A stretch of DNA of 64,000 bases from Nageia nagi (taxonomy: Eukaryota > Pinophyta), in the NCBI GenBank assembly GCA_050084985.1, contig JBITNC010000001.1, positions 128,340,001 to 128,404,000 of the forward strand, given 5' to 3'. Every line of letters starts with the position of its first letter. Position 1 is the first letter of the stretch. Shown here piece by piece: positions 1 to 10,200 of the stretch. Below the pieces are notes generated by a model. It was not told the origin of the DNA and did no database searches. It was given only the letters and a program-made list of their open reading frames with translations. Made by a program: the position numbers and the translations under genes.

Positions 1-2890
1 TATTTGGATGTGCAATTTAGAAATCATCCATCATTCTTTGATTGTGAGTGTAAATCATCCCATAAGAGATGGTTTTACTAGGATAAACTCTTTTGAAGAT
101 ATATCTAGTTGAGATAGTTGATGATAGCCTATTGGTTATTCTAATGAATTCTTATTAAATTTTATCTTCAAATTGAAAAGTTATCAATAAATCAAGATAA
201 TGCAAAATGATAAAGTCTCTTCAAATATATATAAACCATAATGATATGGACATTTGTGTAGGATTCAATTCTAGATTAATTTATTCATAATAACTTTTCT
301 CTAATATGTATCTTTTTCATATGGAATGTGGTGTATATATAGGATTTTGAGGGAGAGTTACCCTAAGATTAGACTAACAAAATATCTTAAATGCATGGGT
401 AAATTTAACAAAGGTAAATCCAAATCTCTTGACTTTTGTGGCATAGTTACGGTTAGAAGTTATTAGGAGGAGGAAATATTTTGATATTTATGAAGAAAAT
501 TAGAGATATATCAGTATCCAAATTTATGAGAAATGAATGGAAATATTTAAATAGGTGTTGATGTAGAAAGATGATGTGGAGTTGTATGTTAAAGTCAAGA
601 GGTTGGGGCTAGGAAGGGTGGATGATGTAACTAGTTACTTAACTACTAATATTAAATGGAATGAGGGTAACTTGTTTTATAGCCAATAATTAATTAGTCA
701 TTGATTGATTAATATTAATTAAGGAATTAAGTTTTATGGAAAAAATTAAGAAAAATATATGATTTTTATGTTGCTAAAAAGATTTGTATTTTTAACATAC
801 TTATAGGGTATTTAAGGTCACATGATACATGAATAATTGAACTTGTTACACATCTATTTATATAGTCATTATCTTCTCATTCAAATATTGATGCTTCAAA
901 GAGCCTATAAGCTTCCAAAGACCTTGCTTCATGAGGGCATCCTTCATATGTTGCTTCCAAACTAGATAATCAATTCTATATAAAGTAACAATAATGATAA
1001 GGTCATATCTCAATTATAAATAGTCACTTGAAGAATTTTGCATAGCCTTTACCTATTTATTCCAAAATATTTAAGATGGTGTAATAAAATAATGGATATT
1101 GAAGATTACTTTCAATTAAATATTGGGATTAATGAGTTAAAAAGTAAGAGAAATATTTATACTTTCTTTGTTAAGATTTATACTTTAAAAAAAAAACATC
1201 ATCATATTGTGCTTGATCTTGATCTACAATTTTATTTGAAGGATTTATTTTCATTGGGTAGATGTGAGTGATTATGGTCAATTTTCCTTAGGATTATTCT
1301 TATTTTTCTTGGAATATTTTTGTATTGTTCAATATGTTTTTATATGAGAAATAATCATACAAATGCTTGATATATATTTACTTTTGGTCAAACTTTTATA
1401 GTTCATACAAACCAGTGGGTTTAAAAAGATGTTAAAATATTCCTATCTACTTATCTTATCAATCATTCCAAATACTTAATTTATATATATTTACTTATGG
1501 AAAACCTTTTGTAGATGCATTGTCTTATGAACCAATGGGTTTAAAAGGATGTCAAAAGTTTGCTATCCTATCATATATAAAATAATTGGTCAAGAGTGTA
1601 AGAGATGACATATATTCAATGGTATTTGTATTTTTTTGACTTTTTCTTTAATTTTTTTTATTCCTCTTTAAATCCTTTTGACCTAAATATATTTGATTTT
1701 ATAATAAAGAGATCAAATATGAGAACAATCCTAAATTAATAACAAAGTAAGATTTACCATAACTAATCCTTGTGAATAGTAAAATCTTAAGTTATTTATT
1801 TAAATAATTAAAATAAAATTACAATAATAAAAATTAAATTGATACAATGAAAAAGTAATAATCTAATAATGATATAACAAATCCCTTAAAAAAATAATAT
1901 GATAATTTTACAAAATTTAATGTTAGTTTCTTAGTACAATCTCATCTTCTTAATTAGATTATCTTGACCATGCAATAACATAATTACACCATAAGGAATT
2001 CCCACTTTGAGTCTTCAAGGCTTTATTTTTCATCTAAGGGTCTAGAATACAACATATTCACTGATCATGATTGAAATTTTTAGAGCCCCTTATATAAATT
2101 GTTTGATAAAATTCATGATGCAAATAGTTTGATCGGATTGATTGAAATATGTTTATTAAAGAGTCTTTAATGTATGTACAATGAAGTAGATATGATTTTA
2201 GGTGGGTATTTATTCCATGTAGAGAGGTATGGGAAGAGTATTTCAAAATATGTTAGCAAAAAACATTTGTGGCACCTTTTGTAATGTCAGTTTGATAGTA
2301 AATGCCACCATAACCATTCATTAGTACATCAAATAATATCTAATTTCTAGCAATTCCTTATTTCCCATAATCTATCTTCAAAAGTACAAATATAAATCAA
2401 AGAAGAAAATAGGAGAATAAAAGAGGCAAATAATGAGAAAAAGGATCGAACAACATTTCTTTGAGCAAATATAATTAGGTAATTTCCTTATATTTAGCAT
2501 GATTTTCATTCCATCAATATAAATATTGGGCTATTGGGCACTACAACCTCCTTAACACTTCTTTTTAACACAATTGAAGCACACACAATGCAAAATTGAT
2601 AGTATTCAAAAATCCAATATGATACATATATCTATGATCCCATGATGTCCATTTGCTAGGGAAGTTCATTTGTAGAAAGTTGGTGTTATTTACATTGAGC
2701 ATTATTCTGTGTAAGTCTCTCTTCTATGTATTATAATGACCATATGATGCCTTACACATACATGTCTCTATATTTTCCCTTGCCAGTATACAAGCCTCTA
2801 ATGATTCCTCTACCCATTATCAAACTACCACCAGCTAATGGGATCTTTCTTCTCTACCCACCACCCAAATCTCTATCAAAGATGAAGCCT
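1..2890. other. Gene-free AT-rich DNA
   Basis: I see no recognisable gene, RNA or mobile-element domain on either strand. Open frames are short and have no family resemblance, and the composition is uniformly AT-rich. The right end abuts the last recognisable exon of the E2-enzyme relic. Confidence 0.6.
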
Positions 2891-2894
2891 CCTC

Positions 2895-4275
2895 CTCCAT
2901 AATCAACTTCCTAGCATGCTCATTTAATGTCAATTTTGGTTTTGGTTCAATGAGTAGGCATCTAATATCTTAAGAAAATAAAGGCAACAAATTAGACAAA
3001 AAGAACATGTTTACTACTTATTTGATATTTATATACACACCATGGTCCTATCATGAATTCTAAATAAAAACTATCAAAAAACTATATATATATATATATC
3101 AATCTATTAATGTAGAGATTCCAAATGCTACATTATCATATAAAAGAGAAAAAGATTGAGTGACCTGCTCCTCACTTTTCTATAAATAGGAGTACACATA
3201 TAGCAATACAATACTCATTTGTATATTTCATCCATTTATAAGTTATTTTATAAATAGAAGAGTAAATTATGACAAAATGAGGACAAAGCCTAGTAAAATC
3301 ATGTTGTGTTCAACAAATAATATGAAAATTAGTAGTAAAAAATTAAACTACTCTTTTCTTTCCACAGATCAACAAATTTCTCAAAACTAATAAACACACA
3401 TTTCTTTGATGTGATAGGTATGAGTGACTACTAAATAAACATGTCACTCTTATTGCCAAATCCCATGAATTTATTACTATACTTGGTTAATAAATGTAGT
3501 TATCAAATTTCACCATATTGCCAAGAGAAGGAAAAAAGAACAAGGACTACAAACTTAACATTGATTTCAACAACAACCTATATTATGTCATATTTAAAAT
3601 TCATTGTCAAAAAATCAACACACAACATTTTCACAACAAATAAAAGCAAACTTCAAGGATAGTATGATGGGGTGTGGCACATACTAGAAAAACATATCGC
3701 AATCCAAGGCTTGATTTCCAATCTTTCTTCAAAGTATTGACATAGATCTCTCCATTATTACTAATGTTAGGATGAAAAATATTTGTTACAAAGTAACCTA
3801 TAGTATAAACAAATTACTCAATGAATAAATTGCATGATTATATATGAGGAGTATATTAGAAAGGTTGGATCTAATATCTTAAAAGTAGTATGAGAATGAA
3901 CACCTTGCCCTTTGGTGGAGACTAGGGGAAATCAGGAGTCAAGATTAGTTTCATGCAAAAAACACCATTTTCAAATGGAGTGCCAAATAAAACACAAATA
4001 AAACACAATTTCAAAGCATGGTTCACTATTCAAAACCTTTTTTGAAGGAAATAATAGATGAAACAACCATACTAGCAAAATGAGAATCTAAGCCAACTAT
4101 TAAATTGGCAACTAATATCAAGGCATATACCTAGTACCTCAATGTATGCAAATATGGTTGTGATAAAATCATCATTCAAAAGTACTTTGATTCCCTCAGG
4201 TGGTGATTCATCAAGACTCTTTAGCTACTTTGCAATTTCTTTAATTACTCTGGGTGGAAGGTTTTCATTTTTAGC
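2895..4275 (-). pseudogene. UBC22/UBE2S-type E2 ubiquitin-conjugating enzyme relic, four exons
   Basis: Four separated minus-strand blocks match, in order, the plant UBC22 (UBE2S-like) E2 family, which transfers ubiquitin from E1 to substrates. Exon 1 (4138-4275) reads NENLPPRVIKEIAK, a stop, then LKSLDESPPEGIKV and ends at a GAG|GT donor. Exon 2 (about 3904-3984) reads GTPFENGVFCMKL and SPPKG. Exon 3 (about 3681-3798) reads [11 protein letters not shown] and NTLKKDW. Exon 4 (about 2895-2962) reads RCLLIEP and LNEHARK. Introns remain, so this is not a retrocopy. It is dead: there is an in-frame TAG in exon 1 and a stop in exon 2 (DFP*SPPKG), and the catalytic cysteine, expected in a GEICVN context, is Tyr (GEIYVN, about 3745). 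The C-terminal tail cannot be followed past exon 4. The family match is visible in all four blocks; exon ends are approximate. Confidence 0.85.
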
Positions 4276-5109
4276 CTATCAGAAGAGAAACTTTAGTGTA
4301 AGTTATAGAAAAAAAGCATTGAGAAAATTTAAACAAGTTACTCTTGAAATGTAAACTAAGATGGTGACATAGAAACATGGAAGCTTTAATCAAAGTCTAT
4401 TACTTCATCTCACATATTAAGAGAATATTTAATATAGTATATTGAATCGTAACCCAAATAAGAAACAAATAGAGATCTTATTTATAATCCCCAAAAAATA
4501 TCCATAATGGCATCCCCATTTCATTGAAGATGCCAAAACATTTCTCTCAAGTGTACCTACCTAGTGGCTAATTCTCTTTCTTTCTCAACAAACTCTACAT
4601 AGTGACTTCTTTAGAAAATTTCAAGCGAGAGACTTTATAATGTGATAAACAACACAATTTTCATTGCAAGGTAAATATCCAAGGTCCAAACAACTGAACT
4701 TTACCATGAAACTAAGCTTGAAAATGACTTCTAAGCTTTTTGAAAATTTTAGACAATGTATCTAATCTTTTAGATCTTTTCTTCCCTCATAGTTCTTCTT
4801 GGATAATTCTTTAGTCTAGCTATCTGTGCAAGTGTAATCACATAAGGAATTTCACTATGTATACAACAATTGTACAATAATAAAACATAATCTTCCAAAG
4901 TAAGCTTAATTCCCCCTCCCTATGCTACATATATGAGCCTGAAAAATAATGTCAATGCCTTAAGCAATAATCAACAAATTCCAAAATATTACCCTAGTCA
5001 ATTAAGAAAATAATAACATAAGTTCAAATCTTGAACCCTAAGAGCACTAGCTTAGGGTTTTCAAGCTTAAATTAACATAATTTTTGGGAAAAAAAAAAAT
5101 AAACCAACA
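4276..5109. other. Non-coding spacer between two gene relics
   Basis: This lies upstream of the E2 relic and downstream of the translocator fragment, both on the minus strand. I found no coding similarity on either strand and no repeat structure. Confidence 0.5.
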
Positions 5110-5524
5110 TACAATTAGATTGTATGCTCTATTTTCTTGATTAAGTGTGTGAATGACACATCATTTTTAGACATATCGATAGTAGTTACCTTCTACCCTA
5201 TGGCATGAGCCATCGCTACCTGCAAGCAAAATAAATAAAATTCACACAAATTAATAAGTAGATTGTGATATTCATATGCCAAATTCTCATATTGAGATCC
5301 TTGGTTTTTCTTATGGAAGAGACTCCTCTCCAGATTTTCATGTAAGTTTGGGGAGCATTGATGATTCCATAGGCCCAGAAGAGAAGGCATGATAGTAGAA
5401 CTAACAACAAAGCCAATGTGGAAATTAGCAAGGGGTAGGGAAACATATTCAATACTTTTTTGTTGTATATGTTGAATTCCATTCCAAGAGTCCACCATGT
5501 CACAAAATACACCCTAATTTTGAG
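5110..5524 (-). pseudogene. Plastid glucose-6-phosphate/phosphate translocator (GPT-type) fragment
   Basis: The minus strand from 5524 to about 5312 encodes the start of the mature part of a plastid sugar-phosphate/phosphate antiporter of the GPT type, an inner-envelope membrane protein. Recognisable pieces are LKIRVYFVTWW, FNIYNKKVLNMFPYP (family: FNIYNKKVLNAFPYP), a hydrophobic transmembrane stretch, and NAPQTYMKIW. A frameshift follows, after which the next frame reads SLFH (family ALFP). A short intron of about 90 bp ends in a good acceptor (tgcttgcag) at 5220. Exon 2 reads VAMAHAIG, a stop, then DMSK and VSFTHLIKK (family VAVAHTIG, SMSK, VSFTHIIK). No transit peptide and no later exons were found nearby, so only about a quarter of the gene is present. 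The retained intron argues against a retrocopy. The GPT branch is preferred over TPT/PPT/XPT from the NIYNKKVLN motif, but a related paralogue is possible. Confidence 0.83.
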
Positions 5525-5599
5525 TTGTGAGCCAACAAAACTTCCCCTCTTGGAATACTCTTTATGGTTGCACAATATCCCCTACTTTTTTACATATAG

Positions 5600-6600
5600 G
5601 TAATGGTTGAATTTAAGGCTATTTTCTTGGGTGATAGAGAGACATGGTTTATTAGTAGAAGGAGCATTTAGATAATTGGTATCCTCTTCAAACTAGAGGA
5701 TGAATGACCTTGATTAGCATTTTTACCCAATCCAATGAGTGAAAAAATTCAAGATGAAGATTGAAATTTAAAATTACCATGGCTGTCAAGGAAAGAGTGG
5801 TATTTGCTTTGTATTGTGTGAGATACAAAGTTTGCAAATAAATCTATGTGGTCAACAATTTATTTGACACCTATTGAGCATGCACTTGCATCAGTCTAGT
5901 TTCCCATTGTCAGCCTTGCCACACAGATAAAGCGAAGGAACCCATAATTTTCTTTATTTTAGTTGACAATATCTAGAAACATGATAACATATTTCTCAAA
6001 TTTTTAATGAAAATTTATACTATTAAAATAATTTATTAACATGGACAAGTTAATATATTAAAATAATATATTTACATATTAATTACTTTTTTTAATATAG
6101 CTGACATTCGAGGGTGAGTGGACCAAGTCAAAGTAGACACTCTTATAAAGACACTATATTATTAACATGGACAATTTACAATCTACTTATGGTTTTAATA
6201 ATAATAGAGGAAAATTATGGCTAATATTAACATAAACACTAACCTTAAATCAAAATAAATGTAAAAAACAAAAATCAAGAAAGGGTTTCATGATTTCATA
6301 CTTTTTCAAATAGAGATACTTTAATTGAGTCGTATGTTATACTATTGAAAAAACTAAGGTTAATCGCTTACTAAGTACAAGGGACAATTTTAAGTTGCAT
6401 ACTTCTATATGAAAATAATTTAGTGAATAGGAGACAAGATGAAATACTTAGTACAAAAGTTAAATTAATCATGTCATTATCCTTATTATAGAATATTATG
6501 TAAACTACTTGTTGAAAATAATATAATAAGGAACTATGTCTAATGCATTAGAACCAATAGCTAATAAAAATATTGGTGCACTGCATCTATCAGGGAGCAT
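5600..6600. other. Gene-free spacer
   Basis: No supported gene. A short plus-strand stretch near 5855-5950 has a protein-like look but matches nothing I can name. Confidence 0.45.
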
Positions 6601-6611
6601 GTTTTATGACA

Positions 6612-6985
6612 CCTTTATAAAAGTTCCCCCAAACTCCATCTCTCAGAATCCCACTCATATCCTAAGCATTCCCCTCACCCACACCTACTATCTCCACATC
6701 GACCACCCTTTTCTCTTTCATGCCCCTATCTGAGCTCGCCACCACCCCCATCACACCCCATTATCATTTGTCTTTGCCTGAGCACTATGATCGAGAGAAA
6801 GATAGTATGTCTTACATTTCATCATCTATAGACAAAGAAGAAATGGTGTTTAAAGGTAAATCCCACTCCCGATGATGGGTCTCTTCTGATTCTCAAGATA
6901 TAAAAAAGAGAAAAATTAAAAACTTCTAAAAGCTCATCGAAGTTAAGAGTAAGAAGAGGCCTTTCAAGTGGAGGAAGTAGGGTAA
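6612..6985 (+). pseudogene. Possible first exon of an unidentified gene with TATA-like box
   Basis: A TATA-like box (tttataaaag, about 6615) is followed by a pyrimidine-rich leader and an ATG at 6721. That ATG opens a 51-codon frame (MPLSELATTPITPHYHLSLP...) containing a Ser/Asp/Glu-rich stretch. After a TGA the same frame continues through a Lys/Arg-rich stretch (KKRKIKN, KSKKRPFKWRK), with further TAA and TAG stops, to a GGTAAGT donor-like site near 6988. All three stops are one C-to-T change away from Arg or Gln codons. I do not recognise the family. This may be chance; the composition is noticeably richer in C than the surrounding DNA. Confidence 0.25.
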
Positions 6986-7237
6986 GTTCCATTGATTCTT
7001 TAAAATAAAAAAAATTGAGTGTTCTAATGTTAAAATAGGTATTTGACTTAAATATCCATATTAGATTAGTTTAGGTTGACAAGTTAAATTAGAAAAATGA
7101 CATATCAATATTCAATGGCATTGTCAAAAATATTGTTATTATTTGTAAGATGCATGATTCAGAGTCATCGAGATTAATATAGTTTCATATTGTTCAAAAA
7201 TTTTATTTTTAATTATTTTTCTTATTAATGTTATTTT

Positions 7238-7381
7238 TATTATTCTTATTATTTTAAATATAATATATTTTTTAATTATAATAAGAATTAAAAAATAATA
7301 ATAAAAGGAATAAAATAATAATAATAATTTTTAATTCTTTTATAATTTGAAAATATATTATATTTAAAATAATAAGAATAA
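7238..7381. repeat. AT-rich inverted repeat (long hairpin)
   Basis: The left arm (7238-7300) is the reverse complement of the right arm (7320-7381) with only a few mismatches. The outermost 33 bp (beginning attattcttattattttaa) are perfectly matched. The loop is about 20 bp. It sits inside a stretch of A/T-only simple sequence (7200-7500). It could be a small terminal-inverted-repeat element or a spontaneous AT palindrome. The 86-codon frame crossing it is low-complexity Ile/Leu/Phe/Tyr and is not a gene. Confidence 0.7.
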
Positions 7382-7639
7382 TAATAAAATAAAATAAAAA
7401 ATTAAATATAATGTTATTAATGTTAATAATAAAAAAAACAATAATAATAATTAAAATAATAAGAATAAAAAGAAAATAATAATAATAATAATATAGTCCT
7501 AAACAGTCTAATATACTTTTTTTATATTTCAATTCTTTCTAATAATCTTCCACATATGCAAGAGAAAAAATATATATCTAATTGTTATATTGAATTATTA
7601 CGTACAGGTCTATATCTTCCACCTTTTTTAAGGTAAGCA

Positions 7640-9450
7640 ATGGTTGATTTAACTATAGATACCATTGCAAGTATACTTGGAGGCATAAATAGTCTTTAAC
7701 CCTCTTTACAAGTAACATCTATCGAAACGATCAACACACAATCTTCTACAAGTGTTAGGCATCGTCTACAACTATCTGATGGTTCACATAGCCACCCATC
7801 CTTGCTTCTAGATCAATACAATGATCTTGTTTTAGAAAAAATGTTGGGAAAAGGAAGTATTATTTCCCTACAACAATACACTTCCAAGATATTTAATAAC
7901 TATACGTACGTCCAACAAAAATTACTACTTCAAATTTTTATTTTTTTAGGTACTACTTTTGATTAATTCATACATGTTATTTGTTTACAGAGCTATTGTA
8001 ATCACTCAATTAAATATACTTGCAAACAATGTGCCACTTATTTGAACTCTAATACCTCTCCTACACGCTATAGGTTCTCTTCCATCAAGTAGCCCCCATG
8101 ACTACTTGGGATCTTCTCAATCTTCATATGCTTCAACACAAGAGGACAACATTTGTAGTGAACAACATAATACAACACCTTAAGCACTAGATTCCATTAA
8201 AACATTGATGCCATATATGAGGGAATGGTCAATTGAAGGAAGAGTAATGGGAAAGTCAACAATTCAGTGAATATCATAATGCTACAGATCACGATTGTTC
8301 GGGTTCAACTTCATTGATAAAGAAGGGTCTAAGATACATATCACCTACTTCAATCAACTTATTTTCCAATTCTATGATGTTGTAAATTCAAATAATATTT
8401 ACATTATTTGCAATGATCAAGTTAAATTAGCCAACCCAAGGTATAATACTTCAATAAATCCTTTTGAAATAGTGCTACAAAGCTCATCAAGAATAACCCC
8501 ATCCAATCTTGTCGAAAGTATGATACCAACATACACCTACCATATCAAGAACATAGATTCAGTATTCTCTTTATTGAATCATTCCATAGTGGACGTTATT
8601 GGCATTCTTATAACAATTATTGTTGCATCAACTATTTGTAAAAGAGATGGCACAAAAGTATAAAAAATGCATAGCTACAACTATGGATACTTTTGATTTT
8701 ACCATTGATGTTACATTTTGGGGCCTTCATTATGAAACCAAAGAAAAAAAATCTAGAAATACCTCTATAACCATATCCTCCAATCCTTCTAATCAAATCT
8801 GGATGTGTCAGTACCTATTGTGGAAATCTATAGAAATAATATTTTCAATCATCATCCTCATAAATCCAAATTTTCCAAAAGCTGCTACAATACGAACATG
8901 GTACTCTAGTATGGGAAATGACCAACCCCTTCTTACTATGTCAACCAATCTCTTTTCCCTAATGGCATTTACAAGCCCAATTACCATTGCCATTATTCCT
9001 GAAATAATTTCTCTTGATAAAGCCAATGTTTGCATCAAAGCCACTATTATAAAACTCCATCTAGAATATTTTTATACATATCTTTCCCTCATTTCTATGA
9101 AAACTAAAAATGTAAAAACAAAAGTTGTCATAAAAACCACCAATATGAATCAGTGTCCTAAATGTTTCCGCAGAACTTTTTGAATGCAAATTTAGCTACA
9201 AACTAAAGATGGATTTGTAAGATCATACAAGTGAACTTATTAAGATTACAACATTTAAAGGAGCAACAATAACCTTGTTGGGTGTCAATGCTAAAACTTT
9301 CCAACTTTTTTTAGCCGAATCAAATTGTGCACAATACATCTTAGAGAAATTTATCAATTGTTAGTTTCTTTTTTATTTTCCCATCAAGGTGGATCAATAT
9401 CATGGCAATATAGTAGAAAGCATTGTTATTACAAGCATTAGGTATATATA
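7640..9450 (+). pseudogene. RPA1-like (replication protein A 70-kDa) gene of the Helitron
   Basis: RPA1 binds single-stranded DNA through tandem OB folds. Four domain relics occur in order. An N-terminal fold from ATG 7640 reads LTIDTIASIL, then one stop, then LQVTSIETINTQ and RLQLSDGSH. An intron of about 80 bp lies near 7900-7985. DBD-A (about 8205-8470) reads REWSIEGRVMGKS, FNFIDKEGSKI and VKLANPRYNT. DBD-B (about 8530-9000) reads VDVIGIL, STICKRDGTKV, a frameshift, then FTIDVTFWGLHYE. DBD-C (about 9010-9450) reads VCIKATI, CPKC (9154-9165), LLGVNAKTFQLFLAE and FPIKVDQYHGN. Only the second cysteine pair of the DBD-C zinc site remains; the earlier pair is mutated. The relic is full length but carries stops and frameshifts. 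It lies directly upstream of, and on the same strand as, the Rep/helicase gene. Confidence 0.87.
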
Positions 9451-9789
9451 AAATTTCTTCTTTTATTAACATGTATAAGTTAAATAATTCAATGCTACAT
9501 TGAATACCCATTTTGTAAAGTCATCTAGCAACAACCTTGTTGAGTGTCAATGCTAAAACTTTTCAACTTTTATTAGCAAAATCAAATGGCACATAACACA
9601 TCTTGGTGAAAATTGTCAACTGCTAGTTTCTTTTTCATTTTTCCATCAAAGTGGATCAATATTGTGACAAGCTAGCAAAAATATTATTATTACAAGCATT
9701 AAGAATATATAAATTTCTTATTTTATCAACGTGTATAAGTTACATAATTCAGCGATACATTGAATACCCATTTTGTAAAGTCATCTAGC
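9264..9789 (+). repeat. Tandem duplication of the RPA1 C-terminal segment
   Basis: Two diverged direct copies of about 263 bp lie head to tail: 9264-9528 and 9529-9789. Shared landmarks include ccttgttgggtgtcaatgct versus ccttgttgagtgtcaatgct and the closing ttttgtaaagtcatctag in both. The unit covers the last part of DBD-C and the sequence after it, so the relic ends with an extra copy of this segment. Confidence 0.88.
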
Positions 9790-10200
9790 CATATGAGAAA
9801 TATATTTTAAATATATCTCAAATTAGTTTTGTATATGTATCATTATTTATTTAAGCATAATGTTATGTGTTATGATGATAATTAACTTTTACTTATGTAG
9901 TTTTATTTGTTTAGAGTTTAGAACCCACACATGATTTGAACATATTTCATGCATTTATCAATAACAAAAATTTTTGCACTTTATGTCGATTAAGTTAATG
10001 GTACCATATTCTACCACTACCTTGCATTTGTTATATATGATAAATTAGTGTATCAATACTTACTTGATACATACATAAACATGATAAAATAAAATAAAAA
10101 CAAAACAAATGTTATGTTCATTACTATTGAATGGCTCTTGAAAATCAACATAAAATAACTTAATGAATTAGTTGTTCACTAATATACAACATATCTTGTC

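Noticed and set aside
5851-5960. Plus-strand string TPIEHALASV*FPIVSLATQ as a possible transporter exon
   Set aside because: I could not align it convincingly to the neighbouring translocator family or any other.
7272-7532. 86-codon minus-strand frame of Ile, Leu, Phe and Tyr
   Set aside because: Low-complexity translation of the AT-only hairpin region.
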